A stretch of 64,000 bases of DNA from an uncultured Chloroflexota bacterium (GCA_937879875.1 CALFMN010000231.1:1-64000), one strand, 5' to 3'; numbered from the stretch's first letter, positions 50,307 to 60,153 are shown. Numbers and translations: made by a program. The notes: a model not told the origin generated them from the sequence alone.

Positions 50307-52529
50307 ATGCGTATTGCCTCTTCCGCTCCCGCTGCCTCGCCCGGCGCCCTCGCCCGCTGGGCGCGCACGGCCGTGCGTCATCGCCGCGCGGTGCTCGGCG
50401 TCTGGGGCGTGGCGCTGGTGCTGCTGTTTGGGCTGGCGATTCCCTTCGGCGGCACGTTTGCCTCCGACTTCTCGCTTCCCGGCACGGAATCGCAGAAGGC
50501 CCTGGACCTGCTCAAGTCGCGCTTCCCCGCGCAGTCCGGCGACAGCGCCCGCATCGTCTTTCAGGCGAAGGCCGGTGTGAACGACCCGGAGATCAAAGCC
50601 CGCATCAATACGGTGCTCGCACAGGCGAAGGGCTTGTCCGGCGTCGTCGGCGTGCAGTCGCCCTTCGATCCGAACAGCCAGGCCGTCTCCCAGGACGGCA
50701 CAGTCGCCTTCGCCACGCTGCAGTACGCGAAGCAGGCCGATGCGCTGCCGAAGGGCGACGTGGACCAGCTACTCAAGCTGGTCGATCGCTCGAAGGGCGG
50801 CGGGCTGACGGTGGAAGCCGGCGGCCAGGTGGTCGAAGCCACGGAAACGGAGCCGCCCGGCTCGACGGAAGTCATCGGCCTGATCGGGGCGATCTTCATC
50901 CTGCTGATCGCCTTCGGCTCGGTCGTGGCGATGGGGCTGCCGCTGGCGACGGCCCTGGTGGGTATCGGCAGCGCCTTCGCGCTCGTCGCCTTCAGCGCCA
51001 ATTTCCTCTCTTTCCCAACGTTCGTGACGGCGTTCGCATCGATGATCGGCCTCGGCGTGGGTATCGACTACGCGCTGTTCATCGTCACGCGCTTCCGCGA
51101 AGGTCTGCACGCCGGCCATAGCGTCGAAGATGCGGTGGTGCTGGCGATGGGCACGGCGGGCCGCGCGGTCAGCTTCGCCGGCATCGTCGTGGCGATCGCC
51201 TTGCTCGGCCTGATCGCCGTCGGCATTCCTTTTGTCGCGGCCGTCGGCATCGGCGCTTCGGTCGTGGTCGCAATGGCGGTGCTCGTGGCGCTGACGCTGC
51301 TGCCCGCGCTGCTGGGCTTCGCCGGTACGCGGGTGGACCGCTGGCAGTTGCCGCTGTTCAAGACCAAAGGCTCGGGCGACGCCCGCGGCTTCTGGTTCCG
51401 CTTCGCCGGCGGCATTCAGCGCCGGCCCTGGCTGTGGATGCTCGTTTCGCTCAGTGCACTCGTGGTGCTGGCGCTGCCCTTCTTCCGCATCCATCTCGGC
51501 TTCTCCGACGCCGGCAACAGCCCCACCTCGCTGCACTCGCGCCGCGCCTATGATCTGCTGACGGAGGGCTTCGGCAAGGGCTTCAACGGCCCGTTTGAGG
51601 CCGTGGTCGACTTGAAGGGCGCCGGACAGAACGGGCAGACCGTGCTTGGCAGCGTCGAGCAGGCGCTGAAGGCGGCGCCGAACGTCGCACAGGTCTCGCC
51701 GCCGATCCCGAACCCCGCCGGCGACGCGGCGATCATCGCCATCACGCCGAAGACAGCGCCGCAGGACAACGCAACGCAGCAGATGGTGCGCGACCTGCGC
51801 AGCACGACCGTGCCTCCGGCGGTGGCCGGCACGGGCGCCCGCGTCTACGTGGCCGGGCCGACCGCGGCGTTTGTGGACATCGGCGACCGCATCCAGAGCC
51901 GCATGCCGCTCTTCTTCGGCGCGGTGATCGGCCTGAGCTGCCTGCTGCTGATCGCCGTCTTCCGCTCGGTGGTGGTGGCGCTGAAGGCGGCGGTGATGAA
52001 CCTGCTCTCGATCGGCGCCAGCTACGGTGTGATCGTGGCGATCTTCCAGTGGGGCTGGTTCTCGAACATCGTCGGCGTCAAGGCCGGCCCGATCGAAACG
52101 TTCCTGCCGATGATGATGTTCGCCGTGCTCTTCGGCCTTTCGATGGACTACGAGGTCTTCCTGATCAGCCGCATCCGCGAGGAGTACACGCAGACGCGCG
52201 ACAACGCCGATTCCGTGGCGCACGGCCTGGCGGTGACGGCACGGCTGATCACGGCGGCGGCGGCGATCATGGTGGTCGTCTTCCTTACCTTTGTGCTCGG
52301 TGACAACCGCATCATCAAGGAGTTCGGCATCGGCCTCGCCACCGCGATCTTCGTGGATGCGACGATTGTGCGGCTGGTGCTGGTGCCCTCGACGATGGAG
52401 CTGCTGGGCGACGCCAACTGGTGGCTGCCGCGCTGGCTGGATGCGCTGCTGCCGCACCTCGACATCGAGGGGAGCCGTGTGCGCGCCGCCTCGGCGCCGG
52501 CGGTCGAGGCGATCGCGGCCGCGGACTGA
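50307..52529 (+). CDS. MMPL/RND-family transporter
   Basis: 740 aa. An N-terminal helix, then two halves each with a large external domain and five or six helices. MIGLGVGIDYALFIVTRFREGL and, in the second half, FGLSMDYEVFLISRIREEY are the paired conserved segments that carry the proton-coupling Asp-Tyr. Such proteins export lipids, drugs or other hydrophobic compounds. GGAGG seven bases before the ATG fixes the start. The divergent TetR gene and the palindromes between them make it a regulated efflux unit. Confidence 0.93.
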   Translation: MRIASSAPAASPGALARWARTAVRHRRAVLGVWGVALVLLFGLAIPFGGTFASDFSLPGTESQKALDLLKSRFPAQSGDSARIVFQAKAGVNDPEIKARINTVLAQAKGLSGVVGVQSPFDPNSQAVSQDGTVAFATLQYAKQADALPKGDVDQLLKLVDRSKGGGLTVEAGGQVVEATETEPPGSTEVIGLIGAIFILLIAFGSVVAMGLPLATALVGIGSAFALVAFSANFLSFPTFVTAFASMIGLGVGIDYALFIVTRFREGLHAGHSVEDAVVLAMGTAGRAVSFAGIVVAIALLGLIAVGIPFVAAVGIGASVVVAMAVLVALTLLPALLGFAGTRVDRWQLPLFKTKGSGDARGFWFRFAGGIQRRPWLWMLVSLSALVVLALPFFRIHLGFSDAGNSPTSLHSRRAYDLLTEGFGKGFNGPFEAVVDLKGAGQNGQTVLGSVEQALKAAPNVAQVSPPIPNPAGDAAIIAITPKTAPQDNATQQMVRDLRSTTVPPAVAGTGARVYVAGPTAAFVDIGDRIQSRMPLFFGAVIGLSCLLLIAVFRSVVVALKAAVMNLLSIGASYGVIVAIFQWGWFSNIVGVKAGPIETFLPMMMFAVLFGLSMDYEVFLISRIREEYTQTRDNADSVAHGLAVTARLITAAAAIMVVVFLTFVLGDNRIIKEFGIGLATAIFVDATIVRLVLVPSTMELLGDANWWLPRWLDALLPHLDIEGSRVRAASAPAVEAIAAAD

Positions 52530-52566
52530 CGCCGGTATCGAGTGGCCCGCCTCGGGCGATCCAATT

Positions 52567-52596
52567 GGCCGTCCTCGCAGTGCTGCGAGGACGGCC
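52567..52596 (+). terminator. GC-rich hairpin after the MMPL gene
   Basis: GGCCGTCCTCGCAG, TG, CTGCGAGGACGGCC: a perfect 14-bp stem 37 bp after the stop codon. The downstream sequence has TTCGCT but no long T-run, so it may end transcription weakly or by pausing. Confidence 0.6.
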
Positions 52597-52726
52597 TTCG
52601 CTCGGCCGGCGCTGCCCTGGTTTGCCACGGTCCGTGGTGCTCATTCACGGTGTCTTATGGACTGTCGAACAACTGTACGAAAGTATCGGGCGCGTGATGG
52701 CGCACACAGTGGATAATAGGGAGGAT

Positions 52727-53233
52727 TCACCCGCCGGTGATCGAAGGCCAGGCCGGCGCGGCTTCTCGCCCCAGCCTGGAGATTTCGTCCTTCGACACGG
52801 CGCTGGCCCGGTTCACAAAGCCCAGGATCAGCGCAAGCTCGGCGTCGGTGTAGCGCGTGTACAGCGCCTCCACCGCCTGCTGCATCCCGGAAGCGAGCGA
52901 GAGCAGCTCAGCTTCCCGCTCGGAGTTCGAACTGATGATCACGCGCCGGCGGTCGTTGGGATCCTGCTCGCGGCGCACGTAGCCCGCGCGTTCCAGCCGG
53001 TCGATCAGCCCCGTAACGGCGCCAGTCGTGAGGCCGGTGAGTTCCGCGAGCCGGCCGGCGGTGACCGGGCCGTTGCGCATCAGAAGGTCGAGACATTCCA
53101 TGTCGGTTGAACCGATGCCGAGGTGATCCGCCATGGCCTGGCTGAAGAGCACGCCGAGCGCAGTGACCTCCCGCAGCGCCCCGGTGAGCGCGGCGACGAG
53201 CGCCGCACGGTCCGAGCTGTTCGTGCTTGACAT
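52727..53233 (-). CDS. MarR-family transcriptional regulator
   Basis: 168 aa. GRLAELTGLTTGAVTGLIDRLERAGYVRRE is the winged helix with the wing DPNDRRRVI. The ATG at 53233 has a weak GAGAG before it. It is divergent from the ABC exporter genes with an overlapping palindrome in the gap, so it probably represses them and itself. Ligand unknown. Confidence 0.92.
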   Translation of the reverse strand: MSSTNSSDRAALVAALTGALREVTALGVLFSQAMADHLGIGSTDMECLDLLMRNGPVTAGRLAELTGLTTGAVTGLIDRLERAGYVRREQDPNDRRRVIISSNSEREAELLSLASGMQQAVEALYTRYTDAELALILGFVNRASAVSKDEISRLGREAAPAWPSITGG

Positions 53234-53245
53234 GAGCTCTCATTT

Positions 53246-53265
53246 ATCTTAGCATCTAAGATGCT
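53246..53265. promoter_or_regulatory. palindromic MarR operator candidate
   Basis: ATCTTAG-CAT-CTAAGAT (53246-53262) and, overlapping it, AGCATCT-A-AGATGCT (53251-53265) are both perfect inverted repeats. The site lies 13 bp upstream of the MarR start and faces the ABC genes. Confidence 0.7.
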
Positions 53266-53373
53266 TAGTAAATAAGTAGATGAGCAGATAAGGCAACTTC
53301 CTGAGGCCAGTATAGCCGGAAGCGGACGCTCGCCAAACAGGGCGATCCGCGCAAGCGCCAGGAGGATTCGGAG

Positions 53374-54201
53374 ATGAGTATCAGCACAGCCACGCTCGAA
53401 GCGCCATCGCGCAACGGCGCCAGCGCGCCAACGCAGGCGCTCGTCGTGAGCAATCTGGTGAAGCGCTACGGCGAGTTCACCGCAGTCAAAGGCATTTCCT
53501 TTGGCGTGAAGCAGGGCGAGATCTTCGGCCTGCTCGGTCCGAACGGCGCTGGCAAGACCACGACGATCGAGGTGATCGAAGGGCTGCGCGAGGCGACCTC
53601 GGGCGAGGTCAGCGTGCTGGGCCGCAGCATCACCGCCGACCCGCGCGGCGTGAAGCGGCTGATCGGCGCCCAGCTGCAGCACTCCGACTTCTTCGAACAC
53701 CTCACGCTGCTGGAGCAGCTTGACTATCTCGCGGCCTGCTACGACACGCGCTGCGACGCGCGGGCGCTGCTCACGCTGGTGGACCTGGCAGACCGGCCGA
53801 AGCTGCGCGTGCAGCAGCTCTCGGGCGGCCAGCAGCAGCGCTTCGCCATCGCCGCGGCGCTGGTGAACGACCCGCCTTTGGTGCTGCTGGACGAGCCTTC
53901 AACCGGCCTCGATCCGAAGGCGCGGCTGGACCTGTGGAAGCTGATCCGGGGGCTGCAGAGCGAGGGCCGCACGATCCTGCTCTCCACCCACTACATGGAA
54001 GAGGCCGAGGAGCTGTGCGACCGCGTGGCGATCATGGACCACGGCGCGATCGGCGCCCTCGGCGCGCCGTCCACCCTGATCCAGCAACTGCTCAACACCG
54101 GCTACCGCCGGCCCGCGCCGGTGCGCGAAGCGACGATGGAAGACGTCTTCCTGTCCACCACGGGCCACAGCTTCGCCGAGGCGGAGGAGGAGAAGAAGTA
54201 G
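53374..54201 (+). CDS. ABC transporter ATP-binding protein
   Basis: 275 aa. Walker A GPNGAGKTT, signature LSGGQQQRF, Walker B LVLLDEP and the switch His in LLSTHYMEEAEEL are complete. The C-terminal region is the DrrA/CcmA-like type that pairs with ABC-2 permeases for drug or polysaccharide export. AGGAGG lies upstream of the ATG. The permease gene starts 2 bp after the stop. The MarR gene is divergent. Confidence 0.94.
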   Translation: MSISTATLEAPSRNGASAPTQALVVSNLVKRYGEFTAVKGISFGVKQGEIFGLLGPNGAGKTTTIEVIEGLREATSGEVSVLGRSITADPRGVKRLIGAQLQHSDFFEHLTLLEQLDYLAACYDTRCDARALLTLVDLADRPKLRVQQLSGGQQQRFAIAAALVNDPPLVLLDEPSTGLDPKARLDLWKLIRGLQSEGRTILLSTHYMEEAEELCDRVAIMDHGAIGALGAPSTLIQQLLNTGYRRPAPVREATMEDVFLSTTGHSFAEAEEEKK

Positions 54202-54203
54202 CA

Positions 54204-54956
54204 ATGCGAGTCTTCCGTGCCACGCTCGACAACCAGCTCAAGAGCTTCTACCGCGACCCGCAGGCGCTGATCTTCACGCTGGTCATGCCTTTGATGATCA
54301 TGCTGGTGCTCAGCCTGTTTAATATCCACGTCACCGGCCCCGGCGGCGCCCGGCGCAACTACATCGATCTGCTGCTGCCGGGCATGGTCGCGCTCACGGC
54401 CACGAACGCCGGTTTCAACAGCGTGATCTTCGGCATTACGCGCTACAAAGAGCGCGGCGTGCTGCGGCGGATTAAGGCCTCGCCGGCCGGCACGCTGGCC
54501 TTCATCAACGGCATCGCCGTCAGCCGCATCGTGGTGGTGGCGCTCTCCTGCATCATCACCTGGGCGATCGGGCGCTTCATCTTCCAGGCGCACATGAGCG
54601 GCAACGCGCTGGCGCTGATCGCGCTTTCCGTCGTGAGCGCACCTGCCTTCATCGCGGTCGGCATGATCGTGGTCGGCCTGGCGAAGAACGAGGACCAGGC
54701 CGGGCCGATGTCCTTCCTCTTCTTCCTGCCGATGCTGCTCTTCTCTGGCATGTTCGTCTCCCGCGCCGGCCTCAACGGCGGCGTCGCCTGGGTGACGCAC
54801 GGCCTGCCGATGACCTACCTGGTGGACGCGCTGCAGCGCGTGGCCTTTTTAGGCCAGGGCTTCTCCGCGTCGCTCTGGACGGACCTCGCGGGCATGGCCG
54901 TCTGGGCGGCGATCGCCACCGCCATCGCCACGCGCACCTGGAAATGGGAATCGTAG
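54204..54956 (+). CDS. ABC-2 type permease
   Basis: 250 aa with six membrane helices; the ABC-2 region RYKERGVLRRIKASP is in the second loop and LLFSGMFVSRAGL lies near the end, as in DrrB and similar exporters. It starts 2 bp after the ATP-binding gene, with GAGGAGGAGAAG in the end of that gene as ribosome site. It probably forms the membrane part of a small-molecule exporter. A strong hairpin follows the stop. Confidence 0.92.
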   Translation: MRVFRATLDNQLKSFYRDPQALIFTLVMPLMIMLVLSLFNIHVTGPGGARRNYIDLLLPGMVALTATNAGFNSVIFGITRYKERGVLRRIKASPAGTLAFINGIAVSRIVVVALSCIITWAIGRFIFQAHMSGNALALIALSVVSAPAFIAVGMIVVGLAKNEDQAGPMSFLFFLPMLLFSGMFVSRAGLNGGVAWVTHGLPMTYLVDALQRVAFLGQGFSASLWTDLAGMAVWAAIATAIATRTWKWES

Positions 54957-54988
54957 ATCGTGGTGGGTGTGACAGGTGGTATTTGAGC

Positions 54989-55023
54989 AGCGCCGCCGTA
55001 TTTCGCCGAAATACGGCGGCGCT
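54989..55023 (+). terminator. long hairpin after the ABC permease
   Basis: AGCGCCGCCGTATTT, five-base loop CGCCG, AAATACGGCGGCGCT: a 15-bp perfect stem ending 27 bp before the next gene start. T-rich only as TTGCCGTTCT, so it could be a terminator or a processing signal. Confidence 0.65.
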
Positions 55024-55050
55024 TGCCGTTCTGGCTGAAGGAGTTGACCG

Positions 55051-55932
55051 ATGGTGGCGGAGCGCAGCGTGCTCGATTTCTACACTCAGTCCGCCGAGAT
55101 GACGTCAGCAGGCAATCATGCGGCCGGGTTCGCGGCGCTGCCGCACGATATTGCCGGCCTCGCCCGCGTGGCGCAGGGTCTGTACCTGCACGAGCACATC
55201 GCGGAGAACTACGGCGTGGCGATTGCCAACGAGCGCAGAAGTGAGGTCCACATCCGCGCGAACGCGCGGCGGCTGGACTGTCTGCTCTCCCGCGACGGCC
55301 GGCCGCTATCGAGCGCGCGGCAGCCCGATCAGCGGCTGATCGCCAACTGCCGCCACTTCAGCGTGCTGCTGGTTGCGATGCTGCGGAACCAGGGTGTGCC
55401 GGCACGGGCGCGGTGCGGTTTCGCCACATATTTCGAGCCTGGCCGCTTCATCGACCACTGGGTCTGCGAGTATTGGGACGCTGATCAGGCGCGCTGGCTG
55501 CTGGTTGATGCGCAGATCGACGACCTGCAACAAGCGCTGTTCAAGACTGACTTCGACCTGCTCGACGTGCCGCGCGACCGCTTCGTGATCGCGGGCGATG
55601 CCTGGGCGCAGTGCCGCGCGGGCAAGGCCGACCCGGAGACGTTCGGCATTCTCGACATGCACGGGCTCTGGTTCATCGCGGGCAACCTTGTGCGCGATGT
55701 GGCGGCGCTTAACAACGTGGAGATGCTGCCCTGGGACGTGTGGAGAGCGATGCCGCAACCGGGCGAGCCGCTCTCCGACGAGCAGCTCGCCTTCTTCGAT
55801 CGGCTCGCCGCGCTCACGCACGAGCCGGACGCCGCGTTCGCCGAACTCCACGCGCTCTACGAGGGCGACGACCGCCTGCGCGTACCAACGACCGTCTTCA
55901 ACGCCGTGCTGAACCGCCCCGAAGCGCTTTGA
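55051..55932 (+). CDS. transglutaminase-like cysteine protease-fold protein
   Basis: 293 aa. The catalytic Cys is in LIANCRHFSVLLVAMLRNQG, the His in FIDHWVCEYWD and the Asp in WLLVDAQID, the order expected of a transglutaminase/protease core. The family covers peptidases and amidases as well as transglutaminases, so the activity is uncertain. AAGGAG seven bases before the ATG supports the start. It follows the hairpin that ends the ABC operon and seems independently transcribed. Confidence 0.85.
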   Translation: MVAERSVLDFYTQSAEMTSAGNHAAGFAALPHDIAGLARVAQGLYLHEHIAENYGVAIANERRSEVHIRANARRLDCLLSRDGRPLSSARQPDQRLIANCRHFSVLLVAMLRNQGVPARARCGFATYFEPGRFIDHWVCEYWDADQARWLLVDAQIDDLQQALFKTDFDLLDVPRDRFVIAGDAWAQCRAGKADPETFGILDMHGLWFIAGNLVRDVAALNNVEMLPWDVWRAMPQPGEPLSDEQLAFFDRLAALTHEPDAAFAELHALYEGDDRLRVPTTVFNAVLNRPEAL

Positions 55933-55964
55933 GCAGGCGAACGGGCTGACAGAGTGCGCCAATG

Positions 55965-56426
55965 CTACTGACGCCGCGCCGCCCGTCCGCCGCCCGCTAT
56001 CGGCTGGCCCACGGTCAGTGGCTGCAGCGTTGGCCTGTTGCCGGAGTCGAGATACAGCAAGAACCAGCGCGGTCCACGCGCCTGACGGACCGCATCGGCG
56101 ATCTGGTCGAGCTTCACCGTGAGCATGAGATGCAGCTCCTTCGCGTCAATCCGGTTCTTGCGCCGGTCAAGACCCCGAATCCAGACCACGCTCAGGCGAT
56201 GCTGTTCGAGGATGGAACGATGCTGGGTTCGAGCGGCATCGTCTTTCGTGATCCAGACGTAGCCCTGATCAGCGAGCCACGGGATCAGGCGTTCGTCGAG
56301 TTCGCCCAGTCTGCTCTCCGCTCGCGCCGACGTGATCGGATGCCCAACCAGTTCGAGTGCTTCGGCCACCGCGTACGGCAGCCCCTCGTCCAGATAGAAG
56401 CGCGGCGCATCAGGCCGCGCGGGCAA
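55965..56426 (-). CDS. DUF5615/PIN-like toxin candidate
   Basis: 153 aa. YLDEGLPYAVAEALELVGHPIT, LADQGYVWITKDDAAR and SVVWIRGLDRRKN match the PIN-like DUF5615 family, with acidic residues that would bind metal for RNA cleavage. The start is a TTG at 56426 with GGGAAG six bases upstream; it overlaps the DUF433 gene by 17 bp, so the two are coupled. The pair matches known toxin-antitoxin modules. Confidence 0.75.
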   Translation of the reverse strand: MPARPDAPRFYLDEGLPYAVAEALELVGHPITSARAESRLGELDERLIPWLADQGYVWITKDDAARTQHRSILEQHRLSVVWIRGLDRRKNRIDAKELHLMLTVKLDQIADAVRQARGPRWFLLYLDSGNRPTLQPLTVGQPIAGGGRAARRQ

Positions 56427-57165
56427 GGATCGCTTCCCAGTTGATTGCCGCCTCTATCTGCCGCCTCTCGACTCCGTAAAGGCGGGCAAGTTCGTCGGCG
56501 GCATCGCCGGCCTGATGTAGCTCCCAGAGCACCTCCGTTTGTATCCTGGTGCCTTCGATGCAGGGGGCGCCAAACGCGATGCCGCCAGTCATGAGCACGC
56601 CCTCGGCTGGCCGCCATGCGCTCGCCTGCCCTCCGGTATCGAATTCCAACCCGTGATTCACCGACCGCATGTAGTCGCGCAAAAATTCCATCCCAAGCTG
56701 GCCGCCTCGGGACGCGCTCAACAGCATTTCAGCCAAGCCAACGAAGACCTCGGTCGAGTATGTCCAGATCTGCTCGGTGATGAACGGCTGCGGGCTGCCC
56801 GTCAACTGACGCGCCCACAACTCTGCACGGAGGATCGCAGCGAGCGGCACGCCGCGGGTGCGCATCACGGTGATCAGCCGCAGACGGATCAGCTCCTCGA
56901 ACGAGACGATGCGCCGCCGCGCCGGCACGGTTGCAATCTGTTCGCCTTCCAGCCCGCGCGTAATCCAGGCATGGAGCTGCCGCGATGTGGGCCTGATGAA
57001 GCGGTCGCGCGACTGTTTCCAGCGGGACAGGACAACGCCGGGCGGCGGGGTCGTGGCGCGCAGGTAGAGGGCAACGTCTAGCACCGCGTAGGCTCCCGAA
57101 GAGCCTCGCCGGTCGACTCTGACAATTGGTTCCCGCTGCGCGCCCATCAGTTTGGTCACGATCAC
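56410..57165 (-). CDS. DUF433 antitoxin-like protein with N-terminal MerR-like part
   Basis: 251 aa. The C-terminus (about 193-245, AFGAPCIEGTRIQTEVLWEL, LARLYGVERRQIEAAINWE) is a DUF433 domain, a helix-turn-helix antitoxin partner of PIN-like proteins. The N-terminal half has a helix-turn-helix-like TSRQLHAWITRGLEGE and a long helical stretch, larger than most DUF433 antitoxins. The GTG at 57165 lacks a good ribosome site; ATG at 57147 is possible. It overlaps the toxin by 17 bp. Confidence 0.78.
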   Translation of the reverse strand: MIVTKLMGAQREPIVRVDRRGSSGAYAVLDVALYLRATTPPPGVVLSRWKQSRDRFIRPTSRQLHAWITRGLEGEQIATVPARRRIVSFEELIRLRLITVMRTRGVPLAAILRAELWARQLTGSPQPFITEQIWTYSTEVFVGLAEMLLSASRGGQLGMEFLRDYMRSVNHGLEFDTGGQASAWRPAEGVLMTGGIAFGAPCIEGTRIQTEVLWELHQAGDAADELARLYGVERRQIEAAINWEAILARAA

Positions 57166-57208
57166 TCTGCACTAACCGAACATACGTTTGGAACAAGGGC
57201 CACTGCTA

Positions 57209-60153
57209 CTATAACGCCTGCTCCGCGCCGTCCGCCAGTTCGCGTTCCAACTCCGCCGCGACGGCCAGCCCGTACTCGATGGAGGCATGGGGCGAGAGTG
57301 CCGCACCAGTCGCCCACGCTTCGGCGAACGCCGCATCATCCAACGCGGCCCGAACCCGTTCCACCGCAGCCTGCTGCTGATCCGGTAAGCTGAGCGACGC
57401 CGCGGCGAACTGCTGCTGCTGCGCGTCGACGGCGGCCAGGAGACGCGCACTCTCGACAAGCCGGTCACACCGCTCCGCCGCCTGGGCGAGCACATTCAGC
57501 AGCGCTGGGAGAGAGACCGAGGGAGCGCTGCTGCGCTCCACCGTGAGACTCGCCGCGCAGGTGGCGACGGCCGCCCGCGTGTCCCCCTGGCGCAGCATGA
57601 CCCGCGCAAGCACGACGACGTGGTGCAGGAGGGCAGGACCTTTCTCACTCTGTTCAGCGACGACTTGTCGCACGGCCACCTCCATGAACGCGCGTGCCCG
57701 GGCAGCGTCGCCGAGCGCCTCCGCCAGATGTGCCTCACCCCGCAGACCCTCGGGCGAGCGGGTCGTGGCCTCAAGCGCCCGATTGGCCGCGGCCAGCCCT
57801 TTCGCGGCAACGAGATCGCCGCGGGCTGCTGCTGCCTCGATGAGATTCCCCCGTACCGCGGCAGCCATTCCGGCATTCCCTCCAGCGAGATAGAGACTGA
57901 GCGCTTCTTCGGCCAGCGGGATCATCGCGGCAGATCGGCCCTGAGACACGCGCAGCAACGAAAGGTGGTGGAGCGCGTCAGCAAGGCCATGCAGGTCACC
58001 CAGCGCGCGGCTCAGTGCGATGGCTTCCTCCATCTCGGCCGCCGCACGTTCCTGGTCCGCAGCGGAGGTCAGGACATAGGACGGAACTGCGAGCAGTCGA
58101 GCCCGTGAGATACTCGGTAGCGCGGCCTCCGGCAGGGCAAGGAAGCGCCGGCGCCACTCCTGCTGTTCGTTCCCGTGACCGCGGTTGGTCAGGTACCAGC
58201 ACAGCGCCCAGTACAGGCGCACTCCCACCGAGAGCTCTGCCTGCTCCACGCACCAGCCCAACACCACCCGCGCGTTGTCCAGCTCGTCGTCCAGCCGCGC
58301 CCAGCCACCCAGCTGCGCCCAGGTGTTCGGGGCCACGGCGCGCCGAGCCAGCTGCAGCACTTGCAGCGCGAGCTGGCGGCGAAGCTGCTCGGCTTCGCCG
58401 TTCGCCTCCAGCTCGCCCAGCGCGAACTCGCGGATCGTCTCCAGCATCGCGTAGCGCGGCTCGCCGTCGGCGCCGCCGACTTCGCGCAGCAGGCTCTTCT
58501 CCACCAGCGAGGCGATGCCGTCCAGGATCGCTTCCTTCGGAATGACCGGTAGGGGCGGTTCGTGCACCGCCCGCGCTGCGTCCGCGGGTGCAGGCGCCCC
58601 GTTCGGCGGTTCAGGGTTCGCGGAGGCTGGCGCTCGCGGCTGCGCATCATGTGTCATGGGGGGCCGTTCACGAACGGCCCCGACCGTGCTCTGGTCGTCG
58701 GCGCAGACGGCTTCGGCCAGCTCCAGCGTGCAGCCGCCGGCGAAGACCGCGAGCCAGCGGAACGGCCGCTGCTCAGCCGGGTTCAGCAGGGCGTAGCTCC
58801 AGGCGATCGCGTCGCGCAGGGTCTGCCGCGCGGGAGCGTCGCGGGCGCCACCGGTCAGCAGCGGCAGCCGCTGCTCCAGCCGCGCCAGCAGCGCCGCGGG
58901 CGGCAGCGCCCGCACCCGCGCCGCCGCCAGCTCGATCGCCAGCGGCAGACCGTCGAGCCGGGCGCAGATCGCGGCCACGGCCGGAGCGTTCTCCAGCGTC
59001 AGCTTGAAGCCGGCGCGCACGGCCTCCGCTCGCGCCGCGAACAGCGCCATGGCCGGGTTGGCGGTGATATCTGTGGTCGGGCTGGGCGTCTCGTCCGGCA
59101 GCGGCAGCGGCGGTACGGCGTACTCATGTTCGCCGGCGACGCGCAGCGGTGCCCGGCTTGTCACCAGCAGCGATACTCCGGGCGCGGCTCGCAGCAGCGC
59201 CGCGGCGAACTCGGCGGCCGAGAGCAGATGCTCGTAGTTGTCGAGGAGGAGCAGCAACCGCTTGCCGCGCAGGAAACGGGCCACGCTCTCGCGCAACGGC
59301 ACGCCCGGCAACTCCTGCACGCCCAGCGCCCTGGCCACGCCCGACGGCACGAAGTCCGGCTCCTGCAACGGAGCGAGGTCCACGAGGAACACGCCGTCCG
59401 GAAACTCCTCAAGCGCCTCGGCCGCGGCCTGCAGCGCCAGCCGTGTCTTGCCTGTGCCGCCCGGACCGGTGAGCGTCAGCAGGCGATGCCCTCGCAGCAA
59501 CGCGCCGATTTCGGAAAGCTCGCGTTCGCGGCCGATGAAGCTGGTGAGCGCCAGCGGCAGGTTGTTCGGGCGAGCGTCGAGTGTCTTCAGCGGCGGAAAC
59601 GTTTCCGGCAGACCGGCCGCGACCAGTTGAAAGAGTTGCTCCGGCTCGCGGAGATCGCGCAGCTGGTGGCGGCCGAGGTCGCGCAGCGCCGCGCCGTCAG
59701 GCAGCGTTTCACGTACCAGCTTCGCCGTCGCCTCGGAGAGCAGGATCTGGCCGCCGTACCCGGCGGCGCGGACGCGGGCACAGCGGTTCACCGCCGAGCC
59801 GTAGTAGTCACCGTCACGCAGGTCCGCCTCACCGGTGTGCAGCGCCATGCGCACGCGCAGCACACCCACAACACCCCAGTCCTCAGTCGCGAGCGCCCGC
59901 TGCCCGGCAAGCGCGGCGGCCACGGCGTCTGAGGCGCGCACGAAGACGCAGAACAGGAGTCGCCCTCGCCGCGCGGTCGGACAACGACGCCGTCGTGCCG
60001 CGCGAAGACCGCGGTGAGCAGCGCGTCGTGGCGGGCCATGACGGCACGCATCGCTTGTGGGTGCTGCTCCCACAGCCGGGTGCTGCCCTCGACGTCGGTG
60101 AAGAGAAAGGTGACCGTGCCTGTTGGCAACGGGGAACCAGGCCAGGTGCTCAT
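57209..60153 (-). CDS. nucleotidyl cyclase-AAA ATPase-repeat regulator, frameshifted
   Basis: About 981 aa if read through. The N-terminal class III cyclase begins TGTVTFLFTDVEGSTRLWEQ (start ATG 60153), then NB-ARC-like P-loop GPGGTGKT (59467-59444), LLLLLDNYEHLL, and a long TPR-like helical C-terminus. The reading frame shifts near 59955: GEGDS is followed by TG, then FCVFVRASDA in another frame; one missing base (a CTG Leu) restores GEGDSLFCVF. It may be a real mutation or a sequencing error. The linker at about 58550-58690 carries two palindromes and is low complexity. Confidence 0.8.
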
